From contig NC_134087.1 of NCBI RefSeq assembly GCF_000715075.1, positions 108,539,161 through 108,603,160 of the forward strand: a stretch of DNA of 64,000 nucleotides. Reading direction: 5' to 3'. The notes under the pieces were generated by a model. It was given only the letters and a program-made list of their open reading frames with translations. It had not been told where the DNA came from and did no database searches. The stretch's first letter is position 1, and each line of letters opens with the position of its first letter. Both the position numbers and the translations under genes were made by a program. The DNA is from Nicotiana tabacum. Taxonomy: Eukaryota; Streptophyta; Magnoliopsida; Solanales; Solanaceae. Below, piece after piece: positions 48,635 through 61,823 of this stretch.

Positions 48635-51600
48635 TGTAACGACCCGACCGGTCGTTTTGAGATTTTGCACTTCGCTCGCCAGTTCTCGGGAATGACTAGC
48701 CCCGTGTGATGTATTATGCCTTATGTAAATCGTTGGTTTTGGTTTTCAGGGTAATCGGAATGGATTTGGAAGAACAATTCTCAGTTTGAAGCTTAAATTT
48801 GAAAGGTTTGACCAAGTTTTGACTTGTTAGTATATGATCTCGGATTAGAATTTTTATGATTTGTTTAGCTATGTTAGGTGATTTGGGACTTAAGAGCGTG
48901 ATCAGAATGTATTTTGGAGGTCCGTAAAAGGTTTAGGCTTGAATTGGCGAAATTGGGATTTTGGCATTTCAGGTTGATAGGTGAGATTTTGATATAGGGG
49001 CCGGAATGGAATTTCGAAAGTTGGAGTAGGCCCATTGTATCATAAGTGACGTGTGTGCAAAATTTCAGGTCATTCGGACGAGGTTTGATAGACATTTTGA
49101 TCGATAGCAAAATTTGGAAGTTTTTGGAATGTTTAAGCTTGAATTCGATGATGATTTGGTGTTTTGATGTTGTTTTGAGCGTTCCGAATGTTGGAGCAAG
49201 TTTGAATGGTGTTATGGGATATGTTAGCATGTTTGGTTGAAGTCCCGAGGGCCTCAGGTGAGTTTCGGGTGGTTAACGGATCAAATTTTGGACTTTGGAC
49301 TTGGCAGTTTTGCTGGTTTTTGATGCAGACATTTTTGTTCATCGCGTTCGCGGAGGTTCATCGCGTTCGCGAAGGGTATTTTATGTGATGATGATTTTCG
49401 TTCTACGTGTTTGCGAGGGGAGATACGCGTTCGCGAAGGGGAATTGGAGGCAATGGAGGATTTGTGCTCCGCTTTCACGAAGTGGGAGTCGCGATCGCGA
49501 AGGTTCGTTTAGTGGTGCATCGTGTTCGAGAGATATTCCTCATGTCCGCGTAAGAGGATCTTTGGTCCGTAGAAAATTGTGCTACGCGAACGCGGGTGTG
49601 TGGCCGCATTCGCGAAGGGTTAAACCTGGGCAATATTAAATAGCCAATCTGTGACCCTTCTTCATATTTTCACCATTTTTGAATGGGATTGAAGCTTTTG
49701 AGAGGGATTCTTGAGGAAACCAAAGGGTAATCTCTTGAAGATAAGATTCTTGACTTCATAACTCGTTTATATGTGATTAAAGGCCTAATTAGTGGTGAAA
49801 CTTTGGGAAAAATCAGTACAAAATGGGTAATTAGGGCTTGAGATTAAGAGACCTTAAAATGGGTATTTGAGGGGTCAATTGAACTCCGATTTCAGTGTTC
49901 TTGATATGTATAGACTCATGGGAGGAAGAGGATTATTTTGGCATAAATTTTATCAAGTTCTGAGATGTGGGCTCGGGGGCCGGGTTTGGCCAATTTCGAG
50001 ATTTTTGATGTAAATCGGATATTTTCGTGTGAGCTTTGTTCCTTTAGCATATTTTAGTGGTATGAATCTAATTTTGGTTAGATTCGGAGCAATTGGAGAC
50101 TGATTCGTGAGGCAAAGGCATCACGGGCTAGAGTTTGGACCGGATCGAGGTAAGTAATGATTGTAAATATTATCTTGAGGGTATGAAACCCCGGATTCCA
50201 CATCGTTGTGCTATATTGAGGTGGTGCACACGTTAGATGACGAGCGTGGGGTCATGCACCGTTGGGAATTGTGACTTAGTCCATCCCGAATGACTGTTTA
50301 ACCGTGTATTTGATTGATAACTATTTGCTATCACCATGTTTTGGGCTAAATATCATGTTTAGGTCTCGTGCCAACTATTTGGACCCTTAGGGGATATTTA
50401 CTGATATTTCCTCACTGTTTTGACTTTATACTGTACTCAGTCATGCTATATTCTACTATTTTCATAACTCAGCCATGTTTACTCTGTTTTAACACTTAAA
50501 ATGATATTTTAAACGATATTTTGGGCTGAACATCTTGTTTTACTGTTGCCCGAGTGGCTTATGAGATTCTGACTGAGTAAGGCCGAGGCCCTGTGTTGTG
50601 AGGTTATTGAGCTGATTCATGATTATGAGGCCGAGGGCCTGAGATTGTACGTCAAGAGGTGGCTTGTTGATATGAGGCCGAGAGCCTATTGATTATGCCA
50701 CGAGATGGCTTGATATTGCGCTTGGGCCATAAGGGGCCCTCTCGGATTCTGTACACCCCCAGTGAGCGCGAGTATCCAGTGTGTTATGTGATATAGCCCG
50801 AGGGGCTGATGTTGTTCGGGTACCTTGAGTGAGTGATATATTGATTATGCCACGAGATGGCCTGTTATTGCGCTTGGGCCGTAAGGGGCCCCTCCCGGAG
50901 TCTGTACACCCCCAATGAGCGTAGGTACCCAATATAAGATGTGATATGGACCGAGGGGCTGATGTTGTTCCATGTTATTGCCCGAGAGGTGGTTCTTAAT
51001 TTATGTTATGCCTGAGGGGCTAATTGCGAGTGATTGTGAGGTAGCCTGAGGGGCTGGTTCTATTGATATTATGTCCGAGGGGCAGTTTATGGTACATGTT
51101 TTTCCCGAGGGGCTGTTTACGTTTCTATCAGGTTTATTCACTATTTTATCACTCGTTTGAAAACTATTGAAAATTGTTTTAAAAGGTTTTTACCGAAACT
51201 AAGCATGATTTACGAAGTAAATGATTTCTGTACTGTGTTGGAAATATCCTGCTTTTGTTGTAGCGTTTTGACGTGGTTTACATGTTTTCTTACTGCTCAG
51301 CTTTCATTTACCTTTATTACTTACTGAGTTGGAGTACTCATATTACTCCCTACACCTTGTGTGCAGATTCAGGTATTTCTGAACCCGATAGTGGGTGTGG
51401 ATTGCTCAGAGGCAGAGTCATCAGAGTTTAGCGAGGTAGCTGCCCGACGTTCGCAGCATTGCTTTTCTCCCTCTTGTTTTCATTAGCCTGTATTTTGTAC
51501 ATCTTCAGTCTTTTCGTTGCATTCAGACCTTAGTAGATGCTCGTGACTTGTGACACCCTGATGTCGGGCTTGTGTATTTATTTCGCACTATTCATTTAGA

Positions 51601-51738
51601 CTTTCATTATGAAATATTTGATTAATTAAAGACTTAAAAATGACTTTTATTGATTAATGGTTAATTCGGGAGTTGTATCGGCTGACCTAGTTTCATGATA
51701 GGTGCCATCACGACCGGGTCGATTTTAGGGTCGTGACT
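48635..51738 (+). repeat. 3' LTR of element B (3.1 kb)
   Basis: It starts TGTAACGACCCGACCGG and ends GGGTCGTGACT. It contains a block with repeated CGCGTTCGCGAAGG-type words (49338-49625) and the GCCCGAGGGGCTG repeats near 50680-51115. Confidence 0.88.
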
Positions 51739-54484
51739 TCAGCTTTTGAACCTGCCTGTCCAATATCGCCAGTGGCTCCTCAATATAAGATAGATCCTTG
51801 TCCAACTAGACTGAACTGAAATCCAATACGTACAACGGATAGCCGTGATACCTCCAGAGCATCGAAACATGAAATACCGAATGAACTCCTGCCAAGCTGG
51901 GAGGTAAGGCAAGCTCATAAGCAACCTCTCCAACACGCCTCAATATCTCAAAAGGCCTAATAAACCTCAGACTCAACTTCCCTTTCTTCCCGAATCTCAT
52001 AACGCCCTTCATAGGCGATACCTGAAGCAGAACCCGCTCTCCAACCATATAGGAAACATCACGAATCATCCGGTCCGTGTAACTCTTCTGTCTGGATTGG
52101 GATGTACGAAGTATATCCTGAATCACCTTAACTTTCTCCAAAGCATCCTGAACCAAGTCTGTGCCCAATAATCTAGCCTCACCTGGCTCAAACCAACCCA
52201 CCAGGGATCTACACCGCCTACTATACAAAGCCTCATACGGTGCCATATGAATGCTGGACTGATAGTTGTTGTTGTAAGCAAACTCCGCCAGTGGCAAGAA
52301 CTGATCCCAAGACCCTCCAAACTCAATTACACACGCACAGAGCATATCCTCAAGAATCTGAATAGTGCGGTCGGACTGTCCATCCGTTTGAGGGTAAAAT
52401 GTTGTACTCAACTCCACCCGAGTACCCAACTTATGCTGTACGGCCCTCCAGAACCATGATGTGAACTGAGTACCTCTATCTGAAATGATGGAAACTGGAA
52501 TACCATGCAGACGAACAATCTCCCGGATATAAATCTCCGCTAGATGCTCCGAATAATAGGTAGTACACACATGAATGAAATGCGTGGACTTGGTCAGCCG
52601 ATCCACAATCACCCAAATGGCATCGAACTTCCTCAAAGTCTGTGGGAGCCCAAAAAGAAGTCCATGGTGATCCGATCCCACTTCCACTCTGGAATCTCTA
52701 TCTGCTGAAGCAACCCACCCGGTCTCTGGTGCTCATACTTCACCTGCTAACAGTTGAGGCATCGAGCTACAAACCCAACTATATATTTCTTCATCTGCCT
52801 CCACCAATAGTGCTGCCTCAAATCCTGGTACATCTTCGCGGCACCCGGATTAATGGAATAGCGCGAACTATAGGCCTACTCTAGAATCAACTCCCGAAGC
52901 CCATCAACATTGGGTACACAAATCCGACCCTACATCCTCAATACCCCGTCATCACCAATAGTCACATCTCTGGCATCACCATGCTGAACCTTGTCCTTGA
53001 GGACAAGCAAATGAGGGTCATCAAACTGATGCTCCCTGATACGATCAAATAATGAAGACCAAGAAACCACGCAAGCTAGGACCCGACTGGGCTCCAAAAG
53101 ATCCAATCTCACAAACTGGCTGGCTAAGACCTGAACATCCATCACCATAGGCCTTACCGATGCTGGTAAATAAGCCAAACTCCCCAAACTCTCTGCCCGA
53201 TGACTCAAAGCATTAGCCACCACATTGGCCTTACCCAGGTGGTACAAAATAGTGATATCATAGTCCTTCAGCAACTCTAACCACCTCCTCTAGGGCAAAT
53301 TTAGATCCTTTTGCTTGAACAGGTGCAACAAGCTCCGATGATCAGTATAAATCTCACAAGGAACCCCATATAAATAATGACGCCAGATCTTCAGGGCGTG
53401 AACAATGGCAGCTAACTTAAGGTCGTGGACAAGATAATTCTTCTCGTGAACCTTCAACTGTCTGGACGCGTAGGCAATCACCCTACCATCCTGTATCAAA
53501 ACCGCTCCAAGGCCAATCATTGGGGCATCATAATAGACAGTATAAGACCCCTAACCTATAGGCAATATCAAAACTGGGGCTGTAGTCAAAGCTGTCTTGA
53601 GCTTCTAAAAGCTCGCCTCATGCTCTTCCGTCCACTAGAACGGAGCACCCTTCTGGGTCAGCCTGGTCATAGGGGCTGCAATCGATGAAAACCTCTCAAC
53701 AAAATGACGGTAATAACCCGTCAAGCCAAGAAAACTACGGATCTCTAAAGCTGAAGATGGTCTAGGCCAGCTCTACACTGCTTCCACTTTCTTCGGATCC
53801 ACCTGAATACCCTCAGTCGATACCACGTGGCCTAAGAATGCCACGGAATCCAACCAAAACTCACATTTCGAGAGCTTAGCATATAACCTTTTTCCCTCAG
53901 AGTCTGGAGCACTGTCCTCAGGTGCTGCTCATGATATTCCTGGCTCCGGGAATACACCAGAATATCATCAATAAAGACAATGACAAATGAGTCAAGATAT
54001 GGCTGGAACAGACTGTGCATCAAATGCATAAAGGCTGTTGGGGCATTGGTCAGCCCAAATGACATAACAAAGAAGTAGTAATGACCATACCGAGTCCTAA
54101 AAGCAGTCTTCGGGATATCTGGCTCCCGAATCTTCAACTGATGGTACCCTGAACGCAAATCAATATTAGAAAACACTCGTTCGCCCTGTAGCTGGTAGAA
54201 AAAATCATCAATACGAGGCAAAGGATAACGGTTCTTCATTGTAACTTTGTTCAACTGGTGATAATCAATGCACATACGCATAGAACCATCATTCTTATTC
54301 ATAAACAAGACAGGAGCACCCCAAGGTGATATACTGGGCCTAATAAAACTCTTATCAAGCAATTGTTGTAGCTGATCCCTCAACTCCTTCAACTCAGGAG
54401 GAGTCGTATGATACAGAGGAATAGAAATAGGCTGAGTGCCCAACAACAGATTAATGCCAAAATCAATATCTCTGTCGGGCAGCA
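51739..54484 (-). pseudogene. Element D pol: reverse transcriptase, RNase H, integrase
   Basis: Reverse transcriptase (54484-53832) shows [32 protein letters not shown] and the catalytic FIDDILVYS near 53965. Its frame breaks near 53880. RNase H (53520-53290) shows [16 protein letters not shown] and [10 protein letters not shown], then a TAG stop near 53290; the next frame continues DYDITILYHLGKANVVA. A zinc-binding region of integrase lies near 52870-52740. The integrase core (52687-51806) is open and shows IVDRLTKSTHF, IISDRGTQF and the Glu in ILEDML, the DDE triad. This element is dead because of the frame breaks and two insertions. Confidence 0.9.
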
Positions 54485-55896
54485 TGTTACGCCCCGCAAA
54501 ATTTTGTCGATGTTACATCCTGCAGTATTAAATTACGACGATGTTGCACCATGTAATATTATACGTTGAATTAGTGGTAAGATAATTGACATCAGTTCAA
54601 GGACAAGATTATTTGGAGATTATAAATATTATGCCATTTTAAACAAGTGATGAGTAAATTCATAAAGTGAAAGGGTAAGCAAATCAAAGAAAATGAATTT
54701 TTTCGAATTTTGACATTTTGGAATAAAATACGGCCCGAGCTAAAATACCCGGTATTTATAGGCTAGTACCATACAAAGTACTATATGACCATGATAGTAA
54801 GGTGTATAAGGGGTGTTAAAAGTGAAGAGTATTTTAAGTAACTTGAGATAATTCTTAATTATGTGGATAATTGGGTAATTGATGATTTTTAAGCGGAAGA
54901 TTAATTTTTTTTTTAAATTAAATTTTGTGGATAATTTATGGATAATTGTTGGGGGGGGGGGGGAGACAAACCCACGTGTATTTATGGGAATGTGGCAGCA
55001 AACTCTTGTCCGAGTGATGACTCTTACCCATAAAGAAAATATGGCACTTAGCTTTTTAGCTAACATTTCAAAGATGCATATTCAACATCAAGTACACTTA
55101 TTCAATGGTATATGATGATGATGTTGCCCACAGTGGCTGAAATATGATTCAAACGGCATCATATACGTATATGTATGTATATATATGTATATGGGATATG
55201 GGAAAGGTTGTGGCATTATATACGCATCACCACCTGATCAGCTGGTATACGTTGATGATTTTGCCCACAATGGCCAAGATGATATGATGGGATGCCCTCA
55301 GAGGCTGATGATGTTATGAAACATGTACCTATGCACGACATGACATTCATACGCATATGCATGATACTATAATTATTTCGTGATTTACAAAGTTATTCAG
55401 AATTACAGGTTGAGTCATGTACTCTATATTTCTTCCATGTCTCTTATGTATTTATTTATGTGCCTTACATACTCGGTACATTACTCGTACTGACGTCCCT
55501 TTTGTCTGGGGACGTTGCGTTTCATGCCCGCAGGTCCAGACAGACAGGTCGAGAGCCCTTCAAGTAGGCTATCAGCTTAGTCTGGTGCGCTCCATTTGCT
55601 TCGGAGTTGCGTGTTTGGTTAGTATGATGTAGATGTGTATTACTTGGTATGGCAGGACTCTGTCCCGACCTTTATGACATTTATGTACTCTTAGAGGCTT
55701 GTAGACATATATCGTGTACGTGAAAGATTGTATGGCCTTGTCGGTCTATGTTTTGAATTTATAAATGATCATGTTGGCCTATTAAGCCCGCATATCACAT
55801 GTGTATGATGATGTAATATGAAAGATATGTTACATTAGTACTCAGTTGATTAAGGTGTCGGGTGCCCGTCATGGCCTATCGGTTTGGGTCGTGAAA
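54485..55896 (+). repeat. 5' LTR of element C
   Basis: It starts TGTTACGCCCCGC; the end is decayed to GGGTCGTGAAA. It contains a run of 13 G at 54951-54963. Confidence 0.87.
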
Positions 55897-58800
55897 AAGT
55901 GGTATCAGAGCAGTTTTGTCCTAAGGAGTCTGCAAGCCGTGTCTAGTAGAGTCTTGTTTATGGGTGTGTCGTGCACCACACTTATAAGCAGGAGTCTACA
56001 GGACATTTAATATTGTCACTCTTTCTTCTTACTCTAGATCGTGTGGTAGAGCTCAGTCATAGGAATTCAAATTTCTAAATCCTATTCGTAATAAGACGAT
56101 ACCTACATCCGGAAAAAAGGATTGGAAAGAGAGATTATTGTGGAAGATCTGAATGAGAGGAATTGGATTTTGTATGATGCTTACGATAAGTAAATGTGAG
56201 GTCTTTAGCATATCATAGGTGTACTGAAAGGTGTAAACGTCCTGATAAGAAGCCTTAGGGCAAGAATGTCTATCCATCTTTATGGTGAAAGACAATGAGA
56301 GATTAAGAAGATAAATACAAGTTTCAACAAGCAAAGGAAGCAAGGTGAAGAAGGGTACGAGATGCCCAATTAATGAAGGTTAACGACATTTATAATTGAG
56401 GCAGAGGAACATAATCTTTTTGAGTTATATTCAATAGTAACAGAGGTATATACAATTGGTCGCACCCATTCCAGATAAGCCCTATGGGGGTTAACAAAAG
56501 TAGTATAAGAAGATGTGATTAATGAATTGATTGCGTCAGTTAACATTTTCAAAGGATATTGCAAATGTGCTAATAGATCTCTTTATGAGACACCTAGATG
56601 GTGCACTCTAAAATAGTGCAGCCAGATATGAGTACTACAAAGACATGCACTATAAGCCTTGAAAGGATAAATATTACCTTAGTGTGGCTCGCGCCCCTAG
56701 TAAAGCGAGAACGTTAAGCAACTTGAAGAGCCACTAGATGAAGCAAAGGAAAGCAAAAATAAAAGAAATGTCGTATTGAAATTTTCACAAGAAAAGGGAT
56801 ATGCAAAAATATTAGCAGAGTAATGAGAAGAGAGATAAGGAAGCATTATGAATAAGGTATGAGACATGGATGAAAGCGGTAGAGTATTACAAAACCTATA
56901 GTCGAATGAAGAAAGAGACAAAAGGTGATGGGCCTTAAGACAACAAAAAAGTATAGGCCATAAGGTTATATCCTCATTTCGAGAAATAAGTTCGTGACTC
57001 CAACGCGACTACCAGAAGAGAGAGTTAATCCCCAGATTAATAGAAATCAATATGGACTAGTGAACAAAATAAACTAAACATGATTTAGGGATTTAGTGAT
57101 TTGATAATAGTCAGCATCATGAGAATTTTAGATTGCGTTCCGGCAATAATAGAATGGATAACAGAAGAAGATCCTTGATGAATTTAGAGGATGGTCATTC
57201 CGGAAAATGCTTCCCTAAAGCAAGAAATGTGAGCAAAGTTAAGCTTAAGGGACCATATGTTCCAGTTACACTAAATGCCACCATCGCGAGTGAGGAACTT
57301 TGTTATCCTTGGTACAAAAAGATTTTCGCGAGTGAGTAAGGGTCATCGATGATGTGAAAGGACGCCAAAGATGAAGAGGAAAAAACATCTATAAGCAGGT
57401 CGTCGTAGCTCCAAGTCTTAGTATTCCTCTATAGGGGGAATATGGAATAATAAAAGGAAGAATGCAATAAAAATGAGAAAGGGATGCGATTGCACTTATC
57501 CAAATGCTGCAGATATGCTACGATTCCAGAGCATTAAGCAAATACAATATCAAGGAGAAGAAGTAAGGGTTCCTACCTGAGATGTTATTGATAATTAAGG
57601 AGCCAGTGCGAGACGTAAGTTAAGACCATGAAAATAACCCAAGAAAGATTTCGCGAAATATTGATATGAGGATGGGCCAACGAGTAGTTAGTAGTTGATT
57701 CACGAAGAGCCTAGCTATGGCTAGTCAAGAGGATACTGAACAAGACAGCAGGTCGTGCAAGATAAAGATAGTACAACCTAATATAGTGAATTTATCCCCA
57801 TAGTTATGACATTGTAATACTTGAGAAATATTCAAATAGGAGTTGGGGTAGTTAAAGGTACCGTATTAGTATTACGGAAATAAAAGATAGTTCGACTGGG
57901 AAGACAATCAAAACTTCAGTTCAGAAGCAGCCATACGAGCAGATGAGTGTGGAGGTAATTAACTAAGGATAATTACAAGTAAGCACGAACATCAAAAATT
58001 CTATTGGAAATACGGTATAATAAGCTCGCATCTTTACAAGAGTCAGAGGATCCTCCCTAAGTACTATAGTGAAGACCTAGCTGAGGAAATGAGGAAGAAG
58101 GCTTCGACCTAACCACAGTGACCTAAAGAGGAAATGATCTTGTAACAATAGTTTCATAACAATATTGTACGTCTTCTATATGAAAGAGGAATCTACCATG
58201 GCTAGTGAATGGGAAGTAAGAATCAAAAGAAATATTCGAAGATCATATGAGTTGTACGGAAATTTCGGCATGTGTGGGAGATAAGATAAGCTAAGTATGC
58301 ACGCAACAAGGGGGAAGAAAGATCAGGAAAGGTAATAGCTTACGTTAAAGGAAAGCTGGGAAGGAACGAAAGGAATTATTTGATCAATGATCCCGAGTTG
58401 GTGACGTTAGGAACACACTTAAAAGTTTGGATTTTTATACATGCAGCATATATGTTGACAATCATTCAGCCGTAAAAGATTCCGGTATAAGTTAAAAGAA
58501 AGAATTGAGCCCAGGTCATAGACAAAGGAATGAATTGTTAGAAGATTGTGTCATGGATACTCCATAGTGTCCATGGAGGGATAAAGTAATAACTAATACC
58601 ATGAGCCGCAAATTGGAAGATAACTTAAGCCAGCATAAAGGTCGATCAGAAGAAGAAGGAAATTAAAGAGTTACATCAATAAATAAATCATGAATTTGGT
58701 TATTGGACCCAGAAGTTATAGGAATCATGATTGAGAACATAGCAGAATCACTCTTAATATTAGAGGTGCATGAGAGATAGCACAACGACTCTGTTCTATA

Positions 58801-60406
58801 ACGGCTCTACGATAAAGCCGTTAGAAGGGTACCAGTCTCATAAGAAGTCAATATGAAACTCTCACGGGATTGTGTATGTACCAGAGGTGCAAGTATTAAT
58901 AGAGCTTCAAGTTATAGATGTGAATTATACCTATGTGGAAGGAAGGTCATGAAAGGGATACAAGATGTGATGCAAGATTTTAGGGTAAGTAAGGTAAAAT
59001 GTGGACAACATACACGATACTCAAATGCAGAAGGTTGTGAAGTGTCCATACTTATATCAAAAGGCTAGATGGGATTCAGTGTCCAGGAATGATAGCAGCG
59101 TCGTCAGAGGCATATCTTCAAACCTAGGGTTTTTAAATATCGAGAGATCTAGTTAACAAAGTAAAAAGGATCTAGAGGAGATGTGGTGTCTCGCGTGATG
59201 TTCTAAAATAACACAAGGAAATCCATGGTGCAAGCAAGTTGAAGGAAGACAGGAGTAAGGTAGAGCGACGAGATTTTAGGAAGACAGAGTAAGGACAAGA
59301 AAGGGGCAAATGAGAAGGTGACGAGAATGGATAAGTACTCAGGATTAAGCCCATGAAACCAAGAAGAGATGATGATTTTTCTAAGTTATACAAAGCTCAA
59401 TATAGCCTGATTGAACTCAAAGAAGTATAAGACTAATAGCATTTAGAATAGAAAGTATGTTGCCCTAGTAAGAGAATAAGGGTGTAATTATGGTAGGTAA
59501 AGGATGATGTTTGGGCCTTCCATTGAGTTATAATTTGAAAAGAAATGGGGATTTCATGAGTTGTACAGGGTTAGAATAACCCACAAAGGATGAATCACAT
59601 TGGGATACTATGAAATACGGTTATGGAAGTATAGTATTGCCCCTAGGTGGATTAGGATCACTTCAGATATCCCCCGATGAGACGTAAGCCTTGGTAACAA
59701 TGTATTACATAAGAGGTTTCAAATTATCTATAGTAGATTGCAGATCAACATTAAGGTGAATCAACAATAGATGGATAAAAATTACAAAGTATGAGATAAG
59801 ATTAGGCAATTGAACAGTAAGGAAAAAGCATTAAAGGATTTAGTTGCGTGTAGTATAAGCAACGAGAATAACCAGGATTTTGGTAGCAGACCTCAGTGAT
59901 GATAAGTTGAAGTAAGAGTTATGGTACAGTATGACCTACCTAGATGCAGTAAGATCATGGGATGGATAGCCAGGTCTATGAAATAAGATAAAGCAATATT
60001 CGTAAATTTGACAAAGTACCGAGCAAAGAACTTTAGTATACCTACAAATGCCTAGAGGGACATTTCATCAAGCTCTGTATATGTTTGCGAAGTGAGGCCT
60101 GGAGATTGGCTAGAAGCTAGAGGAGAAAGGGGAGAAGAGTCGCATATGCGTACTTACAAGGTCAAAGTCGTACAGGCTGTATGATAAAAGGTAGTACCAG
60201 TTACGAGATTGGAAAGATCCCGACCACAAGTTGTGGTATGAGAAAGAGGCCTAAAGGGGGGAATGCCCTAGCCTTTGGATTTATTCACAGAACAATTGCC
60301 TAAATGCAAAGAGAGCATTAAGGTATTCACAAGAGCTATACATTATGAAAATGATAAGAGCATCAATCAACATTTGAAGACGAATGTTCCAAAGGGGGGA
60401 ATGAAG
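55897..60406 (+). other. Internal region of element C, no recognisable coding
   Basis: Open frames stay below about 100 codons on both strands, and no gag, protease, reverse-transcriptase or integrase motif could be read. The plus strand is A/G-rich throughout. Confidence 0.7.
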
Positions 60407-61823
60407 TGACGCCCCGCAAAATTTTGTAAATGTTACGTCGTGCGGTATTAAATTACGACGATGTTGTACCATGTAATATTATACGTTGAATTTGTCGTAA
60501 GATAATTGACATCAGTTCAAGGACAAGATTATTGGGAGATTATAATTATTATGCTATTTCAAACAAGTGATGAGTAAATTAATAAAGGTGAAAGGGTAAG
60601 CAAATCAAAGAAAATGAATTTCGTCAAATTTTGATATTTTGAGATAAAATACGCCCCGAGCTAAAATATCCGGTATTTATGGACTAGTACCATACAAAGT
60701 ACTATATGACCATGATAGTAAGGTGTATAAGGGGTGTTAAAAGTGAATAGTATTTTAAGTAATTTGAGATAATTCTTAATTATGTGGATAATTGGGTAAT
60801 TGATAATTTTTAAGTGGGAGATTAATTTTTTTAAATGGAATTTTGTGGATAATTTATGGATAATTGTTGGGGGGGGGGGGGGGACAAACCCACGTGTATT
60901 TATGGGAATGTGGCAGCAAACTCTTGTCCAAGTGACGAGTCTTACCTATAAAGAAAATGTGGCACCTAGCTTTTTAGCTAACATTTCAAAGATGCCTATT
61001 AAACATCAAGTACACTTATTCAATGGTATATGATGATGATGTTGCCCACAGTGGCTGAAATATGATTCAAACGACGTGATATAAGCGTATATATGTATGT
61101 ATATATATGTATATGGGATATGGTTATGGCGTATATACACACCACCACCCGATCAACTGGTATGCGTTGATGATTTTGCCCACAGTGGCCAAGATGATAT
61201 GATGGGATGCCATCAGAGGCTGATAATGTTATGAAACATGTACCTATGCACGACATGACATTCATACACATATGCGTGATACTATAATTATTTTGTGATT
61301 TACAAAGTTATTCAGAATTACAGGTTGAGTCATGTACTCTATATTTCTTCCATGTCTCTTATATATTTATTTATTTATGTGCCTTACATACTCGGTACAT
61401 TATTTGTATTGACATCCATTTTGCTTGGGGACACTGCGTTTCATGCCCGCAGGTCCAGACAGACAGGTCGAGAGTCCTCCAAGTAGGCTATCAGCTCAGC
61501 AGAAGATGTTGGTGCGCTCCATTTGCTTCGGAGTTACGTGTTTGGTTAGTATGATTTAGACGTGTATTGCTTGGTATGGCGGGACTCTGTCCCAACCTTG
61601 ATGACATTTATGTACTCTTAGAGGCTTGTAGACATATGTCGTGTACGTGAAAGATTGTACGGCCTTGTTGGCCTATGTTTTGAATTTATAAATGATCATG
61701 TCGGCCTATTAAGCCCGTATGTCACGTGTATATGATGATGTAATAAGAAAGATATGTTATGTTAGTACTCGGTTGAGTATGGTGCCGGGTGCCCGTCATG
61801 GCCCATCGGTTTGGGTCGTGACA
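60407..61823 (+). repeat. 3' LTR of element C
   Basis: It starts TGACGCCCCGC and ends GGGTCGTGACA. Near-identical to the 5' LTR over most of its length. It contains a run of 15 G at 60869-60883. Confidence 0.88.

Larger units (their letters stand above)
42059..51738 (+). mobile_element. Element B: gypsy-type element inserted in D's pol gene
   Basis: The LTRs are 42059-44409 and 48635-51738. The primer-binding site follows the 5' LTR (TTGGTATCAAAGC, 44413-44425, a variant of the initiator tRNA site). A purine tract GTGAGGGAGGA precedes the 3' LTR. Flanks TCAAC (42054-42058) and TCAGC (51739-51743) form a 5-bp target duplication with one change, at a chromodomain-adjacent codon of element D. 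The internal region of 4.2 kb has only a protease-like fragment. The 5' LTR is shorter because it lacks about 760 bp found in the 3' LTR. Confidence 0.88.
54485..61823 (+). mobile_element. Element C: non-coding LTR element inserted in D
   Basis: LTRs of about 1.4 kb (54485-55896 and 60407-61823) bracket 4.5 kb. The primer-binding site TGGTATCAGAGC is at 55900-55911 and a purine tract AAAGGGGGGAATGAAG precedes the 3' LTR. Flanks CAGCA (54480-54484) and CGACA (61824-61828) agree at three of five bases and may be a decayed target duplication. No reverse transcriptase or integrase is visible inside, which fits a LARD (large retrotransposon derivative) or a very decayed gypsy copy. Confidence 0.85.

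Noticed and set aside
49338..49625. CRISPR-like spaced repeats
   Set aside because: The CGCGTTCGCGAAGG words are irregular in spacing and lie inside a plant LTR.
54485..61823. Endogenous pararetrovirus insertion
   Set aside because: The paired LTRs, primer site and purine tract identify an LTR retrotransposon; no viral coding motif was seen.
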